Assembly: GCA_020853575.1 (NCBI GenBank)
Contig: JADYYP010000020.1
Location: 62,001-126,000 of the forward strand
Reading direction: 5' to 3'
Length of the DNA stretch: 64,000 nucleotides
Source of the DNA: Planctomycetota bacterium
GTDB lineage: Bacteria > Planctomycetota > UBA1135 > GCA-002686595
Shown one piece after another: positions 1 to 8,644 of this stretch. The position numbers and the translations under genes were made by a program. Each line of letters starts with the position of its first letter. Position 1 is the stretch's first letter. The notes beneath the pieces were generated by a model. It was not told where the DNA came from. It was given only the letters and a program-made list of their open reading frames with translations, and ran no database searches.

Positions 1-1018
1 CCAAGTGATCCCAATGCGCGGTATAGACAACGGCTTCGTCGGCGCGCCCGCGACCGGGGAGCTTGGCGATCACGTTGCGCGAGCGGACCTCGCGCAGCGT
101 GTTCTTCAAGGTCACGTCGAGCTGCGCACCCGGGAGCGGCGTGGGCCGGAAATCGCGGGTTGCCGCGCGCGCCTTGAGCCCGTCGAAGTCCAGGCCGCAG
201 TCGGTGAACAGCTGGCGTGCGACGCCGTCGCGGATCCAAGACTCGACCGCGACGCGCTGCGCGTTGCCGTCGCTGCGCGCGATGTCGAAGTTCTCGCGCG
301 ACCAAGAACCCGACACGACCTCGTAGGGATAGCCGGCCGGCCCGGTCTCGTGCACCAAGATCGCCATGGCGGCGCCCATCTCGCTGGCGATCTCGTACTT
401 GTAGGTCCAGCGACCGTAGTACGTCATCGCGCGGCCCTGGAACAGCGCGTCGTCGAGCTTCGACGCGTCGCTCGCGCTGGGCACCGGCGGATCCCCCACC
501 AACATGACGAGCGCCTTGCCGCGCACGTCGACGCCCTTGTAGTCGTCCCAGCCGAACTCCGGAGCGACCACCCCATAGCCGACGAACACCAACTCGAGAT
601 CGTCGAGCGCGATCGAGGGTTGCGTGCGGCGCGAGACCGCGACGTAGTCGTCGGGAAAGGCCAGCTCGCGCTTCCCCGCGGGGCTCCACAGCGTGGCCTT
701 GGGCTCCGCGCGAAAACCGACCAGCGGCACGTCTTGCACGAACGTGCCATCCGGATTCCCCGGCGCCAAGCCGAGCGCGCGGAACTGCTCGCACAGGTAG
801 GCCACGGTGCGCTCCTCACCGCTCGTGCCCGGAGCGCGGCCTTCGAACTCGTCGGAGGCGAGCACGGCGACGTGGCGCACGAACTGTGCTTCGTCGATCA
901 ACGCCAGCGCTCCGCTGTGGTCGACGCGTGGACCCGATCGAAGGCCGTCGAGCTCCGCAGCACTGCGACAGGCGGGGAAGAGCACCAACGACGCCAGCAG
1001 TCCGAGTTCACGCTTCAT
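1..1018 (-). CDS. M28-family metallopeptidase, N-terminal part (runs off the left edge)
   Basis: Likely zinc aminopeptidase of family M28 acting outside the cytoplasm. It reads from an ATG at 1018 and stays open to base 1, giving about 339 residues. The N-terminus is hydrophobic with a Cys near residue 17 (LFPAC), a possible but imperfect lipobox. Residues about 30-75 (SDEFEGRAPGTSGE) are the usual M28 lead-in. Residues 140-290 look like the inserted PA domain (VFVGYGVVAPEFGWDDYKG and AAMAILVHE). The last residues seen, YTAHWDHLG-like, carry the first zinc-ligand motif (His and Asp). The remaining ligands lie outside the window. The neighbour at 1229 has the same strand but is 210 bases away, so co-transcription is uncertain. 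Confidence 0.85.
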   Translation of the reverse strand, partial: MKRELGLLASLVLFPACRSAAELDGLRSGPRVDHSGALALIDEAQFVRHVAVLASDEFEGRAPGTSGEERTVAYLCEQFRALGLAPGNPDGTFVQDVPLVGFRAEPKATLWSPAGKRELAFPDDYVAVSRRTQPSIALDDLELVFVGYGVVAPEFGWDDYKGVDVRGKALVMLVGDPPVPSASDASKLDDALFQGRAMTYYGRWTYKYEIASEMGAAMAILVHETGPAGYPYEVVSGSWSRENFDIARSDGNAQRVAVESWIRDGVARQLFTDCGLDFDGLKARAATRDFRPTPLPGAQLDVTLKNTLREVRSRNVIAKLPGRGRADEAVVYTAHWDHL

Positions 1019-1228
1019 CGCCGCAGAGCCTAGCCACGCCGCGGCGCGCGTCCACTGTGCCGCGAGCGCGACCCACTCCCCCGGCGCCCGGCCGTTGACC
1101 GAACGAGGAAGGCGGGGTGCATGGAAGCATCGCCGAGACGTCTGCGTGGAACGACACGGAGAGCGACGGCGACGCGGCGCTCCGACTGCGCAGCCGGTCG
1201 AGGCCGGCCGCGGCATCAGGACCTGCTC

Positions 1229-1984
1229 CTAAGAGGTGCTCGAGGGGAACAGCGGCGAGCTCACCAAGCCCCAGCGAGCCAGGCGGAACTTCAATCCGAC
1301 GCCCAGGCAGCCCAAGCCGTAGGTCACGCTGCGCGAGAAGTTGATCGAGCTCGCCTCGGGGAAGTACTTCGTGGGGCACGAGACCTCGGCGATCGTGTAG
1401 CCGTGCCACACGATCTGCGCGAGCATCTGGTTGTCGAACACGAAGTCCTCGCTGTTGCGGCTGGTGTCGACGCGCTCCAGCAAGCGGCGTGAGAAGGCGC
1501 GGTAGCCCGTGTGGTACTCGGAGACCTTGGCGCCGATCAGCGCGTTCTCGGTCGCGGTCAAGAAGCGATTCGAGACGTATTTCCACAGCGGCATGCCGCC
1601 GGCCAGGGCGCGACCGCCGAGGATGCGCGAGCCGAGCACGCAGTCGTACAAGCCGTTGGCGATCATCGAGCTCATCGCCGGGATCAACAGCGGCGTGTAC
1701 TGGTAGTCGGGGTGCACCATGATCACGATGTCGGCGCCGGACTCGAGCGCGATCGCGTAGCAGCTCTTCTGGTTCCCGCCGTACCCGCGGTTCTTGGGAT
1801 GCACGTGCACCAAGGTGTCGGGCAACGTGCGCGCGATGGCCACCGTGTCGTCGCGGCTGCCGTCGTCGACGACGACCACGAGGTCGACCACGCCTTGGGC
1901 CATCACCTCGTCCCAGGTCTTCTTGAGGGTCGACGCCGCGTTGTACGCCGGCATCACCACCACCACTCGTTTACCCGCTTGCAT
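1229..1984 (-). CDS. Glycosyltransferase family 2 (dolichol/polyprenyl-phosphate sugar synthase-like)
   Basis: Cytoplasmic GT-A enzyme of 251 aa that would transfer a sugar from a nucleotide sugar, probably to a polyprenyl phosphate. Visible motifs are the N-terminal strand VVVVMPAYNA, the nucleotide-binding VVVVDDGSRDDT near residue 35, and MVHPDYQY near residue 90, which is the family's metal-binding DxD equivalent in DPM1-like enzymes. TGYRAFSRRLLERV near residue 170 is also typical. There is no C-terminal membrane segment. It starts inside the 3' end of the GT87 gene (14-nt overlap), so the two are almost certainly one operon. A plausible division of labour is that this enzyme loads the lipid carrier and the GT-C partner uses it. 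That link is inferred from the overlap. Confidence 0.87.
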   Translation of the reverse strand: MQAGKRVVVVMPAYNAASTLKKTWDEVMAQGVVDLVVVVDDGSRDDTVAIARTLPDTLVHVHPKNRGYGGNQKSCYAIALESGADIVIMVHPDYQYTPLLIPAMSSMIANGLYDCVLGSRILGGRALAGGMPLWKYVSNRFLTATENALIGAKVSEYHTGYRAFSRRLLERVDTSRNSEDFVFDNQMLAQIVWHGYTIAEVSCPTKYFPEASSINFSRSVTYGLGCLGVGLKFRLARWGLVSSPLFPSSTS

Positions 1985-3317
1985 GCGTGGCCTGTTGCAA
2001 TCCTAACGCCTCGCGCGCGGCGCGGCGCGCTTCGACGAGCCCCAGCGCGAACATCGCCAGCGCGCCGATGACGATCGCGAGCGAAGGTTCGAACCACGCA
2101 GAGGGAAGAACTTTCCTGGGGATGTCCGTCATGGCCAAGACGAACGCGACCAGCACCGCGACGCGCAGCGCCAGCCGACCGTCGCGTGGTCGCAGCAGCC
2201 ACAGCGCGAGCGGTACGCACAACAAGTAGTAGTGAAACCACACGAGCTTGGTGGCGAGCACCGAAGCGACGGCGCCCAGCCCCAGCGCGGCGATCTCGAG
2301 CTCACCGTCGGCCCGCGTCGGCGCCGCGCTCGCGCCCGAGCCGCGGCCGATGCGCGCGACCAAGAACGCGCCGCAGGCGAGGCCCAGGAATGCGATCGGC
2401 AGCCAACTCGTCGCATCGAGTCCCGAGCGATCGTGCAAAACGCGCGCGAGCGACTGGTTGCCGACCTCGCTGGCCCACGTCGGCATCAGCGCCTCCAGGC
2501 GAGTGGGCCACGCGAGCCAGGGCTTCAGCGAGCCGAACCAGGCCGCGCTCACTGCAGCCGCGAGCCCGCAGGCCAACGCTCCGCCCAGCGCCAACTGCAC
2601 GATGCGCCGCGCTTGCGCGGTTGCGATCCAGGCCGCGAGCAACGCGACCACCGCGTAGGCCAAATTGGGTTTGAACAGCACCGCGACCCCGAGCAACGTG
2701 CCGGCCCAAACGTCGCTCCAGACCCAGTTGCGGCGCGCGAGCAGCAGGCCCGCGAGCCCCAGTCCTCCGACTTGGAGGCGGTTGACGTTGGCGACGTTCA
2801 AGTCGTCGATGAACGGCCCCGCGAGCATCGTCGTCAGCGCCAATGCCAACGCGCTCGCGACCAGCGAGTAGCGCAGTGCGCGCGCCAAGGCCAAGACTCC
2901 CACGACATGCAAGGCGATGCTCGCGTACTGCATCGCCGCCAAGTCGCGATCGTAGTCGCCGCTCAGCGGGAACCCGAACAGCGCGTACAGGAACGGCGTC
3001 GAGTAGTTGTCGAGCGTCTTGCGCACGTTCGCCGCCGCCAACCTGCGGGTCCCTTGGGGGCCGGCGCCGCGTCCGCGGGCCTCGGCCTGCGCCGCTTGGA
3101 AGTACTGCCGACCGACGCGCTCGTTCTCGCCGGGATCGTAGACGTCGCGGATCTCGCGCTGCTCGACGGCCAGACCCGTCGCCCAGTACAGGTAGTAGTC
3201 GATGCCAACGGTGCTCTTGGCGTATTCGACCACGGACGCCAGCGCGAACACGGCGACAGCCAGCGCCAGCAACAGCTCGCTCGCACGCGAACGAGGGCCC
3301 GACCCGCCGTGATCCAC
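1971..3317 (-). CDS. GT87/DUF2029-type membrane glycosyltransferase
   Basis: Multi-pass membrane protein of 448 aa, GTG start, with about ten hydrophobic helices. The first luminal loop carries an acidic motif (VGIDYYLYW, near residue 37) in the place where GT-C enzymes keep a catalytic Asp. NVANVNRLQVGGLGLAGLLL in mid-protein is typical of DUF2029/GT87. Such enzymes use polyprenyl-phosphate mannose or a related sugar as donor on the outer face of the membrane. It begins 12 nt after the M2 peptidase stop and overlaps the GT2 gene. The exact donor and acceptor cannot be read from the sequence. Confidence 0.75.
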   Translation of the reverse strand: MDHGGSGPRSRASELLLALAVAVFALASVVEYAKSTVGIDYYLYWATGLAVEQREIRDVYDPGENERVGRQYFQAAQAEARGRGAGPQGTRRLAAANVRKTLDNYSTPFLYALFGFPLSGDYDRDLAAMQYASIALHVVGVLALARALRYSLVASALALALTTMLAGPFIDDLNVANVNRLQVGGLGLAGLLLARRNWVWSDVWAGTLLGVAVLFKPNLAYAVVALLAAWIATAQARRIVQLALGGALACGLAAAVSAAWFGSLKPWLAWPTRLEALMPTWASEVGNQSLARVLHDRSGLDATSWLPIAFLGLACGAFLVARIGRGSGASAAPTRADGELEIAALGLGAVASVLATKLVWFHYYLLCVPLALWLLRPRDGRLALRVAVLVAFVLAMTDIPRKVLPSAWFEPSLAIVIGALAMFALGLVEARRAAREALGLQQATHASG

Positions 3318-3329
3318 GGTGCGCCTCGA

Positions 3330-5147
3330 CTACAGTTCCGAGAGCGTGTAGGTGCGCCCCGCGTTGTGCTGCTTCAACCAGGCGTAGAGCGGCGCGAAGT
3401 AGTCGAGCATGGGCTTGGCCGACAGGTCCGAACCGGTCTTCTCGCGCAGCAGGGCGCGCCAGTCGACGCTCGAGCCCGGCGTCATGATCGATGCCAGGAA
3501 CTCACCCACCTCGCGTCGGCCGAAGTAGTTCGTGTCGTGCGGGTCCTGGTGCAGGATCTCGGTGGCGATGTGCTGGTGCAGCTGGAACAGCAGCACGAAC
3601 GAAAGCGCGTAGTCGTAGTAGCCCGCAGGATCGTCGTTGATGTGCGTCTTGGTCGCCGCGTCGCAGAACTCCTCGCCGCGCTGCGCCGGAGGAACGATGC
3701 CTTGGTAGCGCTGCGCGAGCTCCCACCAGCGCGCGTTCCAGCGATCCGGCGGCAACTCGTCGTGGTACAGCTCCTTCTCGAAGAAGAACATCGTGCCCGT
3801 CGACCAGGGGATGAACACGACGTAGTTGAGCGCCTCCTTGAGCAGCAGCTGCATCGGATCCGCTGCCTGCCCTCCGGTCTCCAGGCCGATGCCGCGAACG
3901 AAGGCCGGTTGCATCGCAGCCAGCCCCATCAACGAGCCGATCGCCTCGTGGTACGCACGGTTCGCGCCCTCGCGCAACAACGGCGGCACGCGCGGGTTGG
4001 TGTAGCACAGGTAGTAGTAGATGTGGCCGAGCTCGTGGTGCGTCGTCTCGTACCACTCGGCATTGGGCTCGACGCTCATCAGCGAGCGCACGTCGCGGTC
4101 GAGGTCCATGTGCCACGCCGAAGCATGGTTGTTCTTCTTGTAGCCCGCGTCGACCGGCGCCGGGTAGAGCGACGACTTGTCCCAGAAGACCCGCGGCAGA
4201 GGCTCGAGCCCCAAGCTGACGTAGAAGCGCTCGGCCTGCTCGACCAACCACTGTGGAGACTTGCGCGCCAGCGCGGCATCGAGATCGAAACCCTGGACTT
4301 CGACCAAGCTCGACCAATCTTGCCCCCACCGATTGGGCAGCCAGTGCGCGGGGATCTGATCGGGCACCGGCTGGCCGAAGCGTCGCGCGAGCTCATAGCG
4401 CGCCCAGGTGTGCAGCTCACGGAACAGCGGGCGCAGATCGCGGTTGATCTCCTCGATCTTGATCGCCATCTCTTCCGTGGTCATGCCGTATTCGCTGACC
4501 ATGTAGGAGAAGTAGTCGGGATAGCCCAAGCCGCGCACGACGGCGTTGCGCAACCGGCGCAACTCGATCAAGCCCGGCCGCAACCCGATGCCGACTTCCT
4601 TGGAGCACTCCCAGATCGCTCGGCGGCGCGCGAGGTCGCGCTCGTCCTTCAAGCCACCGTCGATGTCGTTGGCACTCACCTCGCTGCCGTCGAGTCGGTA
4701 GGTGAAACCGTAGAGCTTCTCGGTCTGCGCCGTTTCGGCCGCAATGCGCGCCTTGACCACATCGGGCAAGGTCTGCGGACTCGACGCGGCGCGGAACAGT
4801 ACGCCCTCCAGCTGGCGCACCTGCAGATCGCTCAACACTGCGCGTCGCTCGAGCAGGGCGCGCGCGGTTTCGATGTTGGTCACGCTGCCAGTGAAGGCAG
4901 CCGTCGCCTCGTCCGCTGCGCGCGTGCGCTCCGCATTCGTGCCGTCGCCCTCCACGATGTGCGTGTTGGACATCCACTGGGCTTCGCTCGAGAGACCGTA
5001 GAGCCGCTGGTACTCGGCCGTGTAACCCGCGAGGAACGCATCGGCGCGCGCCGAGGTCGCGGCATCGAGCTGCGACTCGGATGAGCCGGTGCAGGACACA
5101 GCGAGCAACAAGGGGACGAGACCAACACGGCGCGGGAGAGTGGACAT
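3330..5147 (-). CDS. M2-family peptidyl-dipeptidase (ACE-like) lipoprotein
   Basis: Zinc peptidase of 605 aa related to angiotensin-converting enzyme, which removes C-terminal dipeptides. The N-terminus is a lipoprotein signal (LLLAVSC, Cys at residue 19), so the enzyme should be lipid-anchored outside the inner membrane. The catalytic motif HHELGH near residue 370 is followed about 25 residues later by YHEAIG, which supplies the third ligand Glu. This is the exact spacing and context of the M2 family (HEMGH with HEAIGD in ACE). Its length equals that of single-domain bacterial ACE homologues. It is the first gene of a minus-strand group with the GT87 and GT2 genes, and is separated by 93 bp from the divergent TPR gene at 5241. 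Confidence 0.93.
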   Translation of the reverse strand: MSTLPRRVGLVPLLLAVSCTGSSESQLDAATSARADAFLAGYTAEYQRLYGLSSEAQWMSNTHIVEGDGTNAERTRAADEATAAFTGSVTNIETARALLERRAVLSDLQVRQLEGVLFRAASSPQTLPDVVKARIAAETAQTEKLYGFTYRLDGSEVSANDIDGGLKDERDLARRRAIWECSKEVGIGLRPGLIELRRLRNAVVRGLGYPDYFSYMVSEYGMTTEEMAIKIEEINRDLRPLFRELHTWARYELARRFGQPVPDQIPAHWLPNRWGQDWSSLVEVQGFDLDAALARKSPQWLVEQAERFYVSLGLEPLPRVFWDKSSLYPAPVDAGYKKNNHASAWHMDLDRDVRSLMSVEPNAEWYETTHHELGHIYYYLCYTNPRVPPLLREGANRAYHEAIGSLMGLAAMQPAFVRGIGLETGGQAADPMQLLLKEALNYVVFIPWSTGTMFFFEKELYHDELPPDRWNARWWELAQRYQGIVPPAQRGEEFCDAATKTHINDDPAGYYDYALSFVLLFQLHQHIATEILHQDPHDTNYFGRREVGEFLASIMTPGSSVDWRALLREKTGSDLSAKPMLDYFAPLYAWLKQHNAGRTYTLSEL

Positions 5148-5240
5148 GCCAGAAGGTTAGCGGCTCGACGGAACGAACGGGAGCGCCGCGCGGGCACTTG
5201 CGGGGCCTCCGGCGCGCGGATAGAAGCTCGAGTCACGCCG

Positions 5241-7163
5241 ATGCCGAGCGCACAGAACCACGCCGCACCGCAGGCCAAGGGTGCGCGCCTCGCGCTCGCC
5301 CTCGCGGTGCTCGCGGTTGCGGTGGCGCCCTTCGTGCGAGCGCTCGGGTTCCCCTTCCTCGAGTGGGACGACGACGTCAATTTCCTGCGGAATCCGCACG
5401 TGCACGGACTCTCCTGGGAGAACCTGCGCTGGATGTGGACCAGCTTCCACGTCGGGCACTACATGCCGCTGACGTGGCTCTCGTGCGCGCTGGACGTCGA
5501 GCTCGCCGGGCTCGACCCGCGCATGTTCCACGCGACCAACATCGCCTTGCACGCGCTCACCGCGCTGATCTTGTACGCGGCGCTCAGCGAGCTCCTGGCC
5601 CAGTCCGGAGTCGCCGCTGGCGCGCGCGTCGCGGCCGCATTCGGCGCCATGCTCTTCGCGGCCCATCCGCTGCGCGTCGAGTCGGTCGTGTGGGCCACCG
5701 AGCGACGCGACGTGCTGTCCGGTGCCTTCGTGGCCGCCAGCGTGTGGTGCTGGCTGCGAGCGCAGCGCGCCGACTGTCGGCGCTCGCGCTGGCTGGTGGC
5801 GTCGCTGGCCGCATTCACGGCCTCGCTGCTCTCGAAAGTCAGCGGCATGGCGCTGCCCTGCGTGTTGCTGGCCCTCGACGCCTGGCCGCTGCGTACCCAT
5901 CGACATTCGGGCTGGCGCCCGCGGATCGCCGAGAAGCTGCCGTACTTCGCGCTCGCGGGCGCCGCGGCGGCGGTCGGCTTCCTCGGGCAGCGCTGGAGCA
6001 CCGACGTGCTCTCCGACCTGTCCGAGCGCGGTGTCGCCGAGCGCGTCGCGATCTCGGCCCACGCGCTGCGATCGTACCTGCGCCACACCCTCGCGCCGTT
6101 GGGCCTGTCGCCGTTCTACGAGCTCCCCCTGGACCTCGATGCAACGGAACCGCGCTACCTGGCTTCGATCGCGTTCGCGCTGATCACCAGCGGCTTCTTG
6201 TTCGTCCAGCGTCGCCGCTCGAGCACGCTCGCGGCGCTGTGGACCGCGTGGCTCTCGTTCTGCGTGCTGGTCGCGCCCGTGATCGGCCTGGTGCACGCGG
6301 GGCGCCAGATCTCGGCCGACCGCTACACCTACTTGCCCTCGTTCGCCGTCGCAGCGCTGGCCGCCGCCGGCTGCGCGCGTTTTCTCCAGGGTGCGCGCGC
6401 GTGGTTGGGCTTGCCCGTGATCGCGGCGCTCGGAATCGGGAGTTGGATCCAGAGCGGCCACTGGAAGGACACGCGCGCGGTGTTCGAGCGCGTGATCGAG
6501 GTCGAGCCCCAGAGCTACGCCGGCCACCACAAGTTGGGCATCCTGGCGCACCAGCGCGGCGAGCTCGAGCTCGCGCTGTCGCACTACGACCGCGCGCTCG
6601 CCGTTCGTCCGGAGCGCGCCCATGCGGCGGCGCTCTACGACCGCTCGCTGACCCACCTCGCGCTCGGTGACGACGAATCGGGTCTGCGCGACTTGCGCGC
6701 CGCGCTCGCCGACGACTCAGAGCACATCGGAGCGCTCAACGTGCTCTCCCAAGAGCTGATCCGCCGCGGCGATGCGGATGCAGCGGTCAAGCTCTACACC
6801 GATGCCGTGCAACGTGCGGGAGCCAAACAGGAGCTGCTGAACGGGCTCGCCCAGACCTACCTGCGCACGTCGCGCTTCGACGAGGCGCTGGCGACAGCGA
6901 AGCGTCTCGAGGAGTGTGCGCCGCGCTCACCGCTCGGAGCGCGCGTCGCGGGCCACGCGCACCTGTATTCGGGGCGCTTCGCAGCGGCCGAGAGCAGCTT
7001 GCGGCGCGCCCTCGAGCTGGCGCCGGACGACGTCGGAACGCTGTACGTGCTGGGACTGGCGGTTTCGCGCCAAGGACGCGAGGCCCAGGCGCGCGCGCTG
7101 TACGAGCGCGTGCTCGAGTTGGATCCGAGCCACAGCGCGGCGCGCCAGAAGCTCGGCCGCTAG
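5241..7163 (+). CDS. TMTC-like membrane protein with C-terminal TPR repeats
   Basis: 640 aa, ATG start. Residues about 15-420 form a multi-pass GT-C-like membrane region with the acidic first loop FLEWDDDVNFLRNPHV and the signature HPLRVESVVWATERRDVLS. This combination is seen in TMTC/O-mannosyltransferase-like proteins of bacteria. Residues about 420-640 are tandem TPRs (for example AGHHKLGILAHQRGELELAL and VGTLYVLGLAVSRQGREAQA), predicted to face the compartment outside the inner membrane. Family members are suspected glycosyltransferases, but activity in bacteria is not established. PilT follows 131 bp downstream on the same strand. Confidence 0.75.
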   Translation: MPSAQNHAAPQAKGARLALALAVLAVAVAPFVRALGFPFLEWDDDVNFLRNPHVHGLSWENLRWMWTSFHVGHYMPLTWLSCALDVELAGLDPRMFHATNIALHALTALILYAALSELLAQSGVAAGARVAAAFGAMLFAAHPLRVESVVWATERRDVLSGAFVAASVWCWLRAQRADCRRSRWLVASLAAFTASLLSKVSGMALPCVLLALDAWPLRTHRHSGWRPRIAEKLPYFALAGAAAAVGFLGQRWSTDVLSDLSERGVAERVAISAHALRSYLRHTLAPLGLSPFYELPLDLDATEPRYLASIAFALITSGFLFVQRRRSSTLAALWTAWLSFCVLVAPVIGLVHAGRQISADRYTYLPSFAVAALAAAGCARFLQGARAWLGLPVIAALGIGSWIQSGHWKDTRAVFERVIEVEPQSYAGHHKLGILAHQRGELELALSHYDRALAVRPERAHAAALYDRSLTHLALGDDESGLRDLRAALADDSEHIGALNVLSQELIRRGDADAAVKLYTDAVQRAGAKQELLNGLAQTYLRTSRFDEALATAKRLEECAPRSPLGARVAGHAHLYSGRFAAAESSLRRALELAPDDVGTLYVLGLAVSRQGREAQARALYERVLELDPSHSAARQKLGR

Positions 7164-7294
7164 CGGCGTCCCGGGAAGACGCGAATTCCTTTCGTGGCGT
7201 GGCGCTCAAGAAGCGGCCGCCTCGGGCTCGAAAGGGTCGGGTCACGAACGCGACCCCGCGTTCAGCGCCACCTCTTGCCCAGCGAGCGCCCTGC

Positions 7295-8644
7295 ATGGCT
7301 TGGATCGACGAACTGTTCAAACGCATGGTCGAGGCCGGTGCCTCGGACCTGCACATGACGTCTGGAATGCGACCGTGTTTCCGCCAGAGCGGCGACATCA
7401 CTCCGGTCGACGGCTGCCCCGTGATCTCGCCCGAGCAGATGACGCAGATCCTCTACGAGATCGCGCCCGAGCGCAATCGCTCGGAGTTCGAGGACACCAG
7501 CGACAGCGACTTCGCCTACGAAGTGCCGGGCCTGGCGCGCTTCCGCGCGAATCTGTTCATGGACCGCAATGGTCCGGGCGCCGTGTTCCGTCAGATCCCG
7601 AGCGACGTGCTCACCGCGCAGCAACTCAATCTGCCGAAGGCCTGCCTGGACTTGTGCATGCTCTCGAAGGGTCTGGTGGTGGTCACCGGCCCCACGGGCA
7701 GCGGCAAGTCGACCACGCTGGCGGCGATGATCGACCACATCAACAAGACACGCACGGACCACATCATCACGATCGAGGACCCGATCGAGTTCGTGCACCG
7801 GCAGCAGAAGTGCCTGATCAACCAGCGCGAAGTCCACCGCCACACCCAGTCGTTCAAGCGCGCCCTGCGCGCCGCGCTGCGCGAAGACCCCGACATCGTG
7901 CTCGTCGGCGAGATGCGCGACCTCGAGACCATCGAGATCGCGATCGAAACGGCCGAGACCGGACACTTGGTGTTCGGCACGCTGCACACCAACACCGCGG
8001 CGTCGACCGTCGACCGCATCATCGACCAGTTCCCGGCCGATCGCCAAAACCAGATCCGCACGATGCTGGGGAGCTCGCTCAAGGGCGTCATCGCCCAGAC
8101 CTTGTGCAAGAAGAAGCCCAAGGGACGCGCCGCGGCGCTCGAGATCCTGATCGTCAACACCGCCGTCGCGGCCAACATCCGCGAGGGCAAGACGCACGGG
8201 ATCGTCTCGGCCATGCAGATGGGTGGAAAGCTCGGCATGCGACTGCTCAACGACTCGTTGTTCGAGTTGGTCAAGAGTGGCGTGGTCGATCCCAATGAGG
8301 CTTACATCAAGGCCGTCAACAAGGACGACCTGATGAACAAGTTCCAGGGCGTCGGGATCCAGGTCGATCTCTCCAAGCACGGCGAGAGCGCCGAGCCCGC
8401 GGCCGCGATGCCGGCGGCTGCTCCCGCGCCCGCGCCGACGATCGCGACCCGTCCGAGCGCTCCTCAGGCCGCTCCCGCCGCGCAGCGCCCGAGCGCCCCG
8501 ACGCCGCAACCGCGCGCGCCGATCCCGATGCAGCAGCAAGCGCCCGCGCCCGCTCCCGCGCCTAGTGCACCGCAGCCCGCGGCCCCGCAGAAAGCTGGCT
8601 GGACCGATCCGTTCGAGCAGTTCAAGAAGCAACGACCGAGCTGA
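7295..8644 (+). CDS. pilT: PilT-type pilus retraction/secretion ATPase with Pro/Ala-rich tail
   Basis: Hexameric cytoplasmic ATPase of the GspE/PilT superfamily, 449 aa. It powers pilus retraction or a related process at the inner membrane. The start chosen is ATG 7295 (MAWIDELFKRMVEAGASDLH), because the frame is open further upstream but only from this point does it resemble PilT. Walker A GPTGSGKST lies at about 131-139, the Asp box TIEDPIEF near 160, Walker B DIVLVGEMRD near 200 and the His box TGHLVFGTLHTN near 220. From about residue 365 the protein becomes Pro/Ala/Gln-rich and ends in KAGWTDPFEQFKKQRPS. PilT proteins normally end near residue 345-370, so the roughly 85-residue low-complexity tail is an addition. 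No pilC or pilin gene is adjacent. The stop abuts the convergent gene (TGATCA). Confidence 0.92.
   Translation: MAWIDELFKRMVEAGASDLHMTSGMRPCFRQSGDITPVDGCPVISPEQMTQILYEIAPERNRSEFEDTSDSDFAYEVPGLARFRANLFMDRNGPGAVFRQIPSDVLTAQQLNLPKACLDLCMLSKGLVVVTGPTGSGKSTTLAAMIDHINKTRTDHIITIEDPIEFVHRQQKCLINQREVHRHTQSFKRALRAALREDPDIVLVGEMRDLETIEIAIETAETGHLVFGTLHTNTAASTVDRIIDQFPADRQNQIRTMLGSSLKGVIAQTLCKKKPKGRAAALEILIVNTAVAANIREGKTHGIVSAMQMGGKLGMRLLNDSLFELVKSGVVDPNEAYIKAVNKDDLMNKFQGVGIQVDLSKHGESAEPAAAMPAAAPAPAPTIATRPSAPQAAPAAQRPSAPTPQPRAPIPMQQQAPAPAPAPSAPQPAAPQKAGWTDPFEQFKKQRPS

Noticed and set aside
2232-5084. A 950-codon open frame on the plus strand opposite the GT87 and M2 genes.
   Set aside because: It is rich in Arg/Gln/Asp without any domain and lies antisense to two clear genes. 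Such long antisense frames are expected at this GC content.
6914-7294. A 127-codon N-terminal extension of pilT in the same frame.
   Set aside because: It is Arg/Ala-rich and overlaps the 3' end of the TPR gene. PilT proteins start at the position of ATG 7295.
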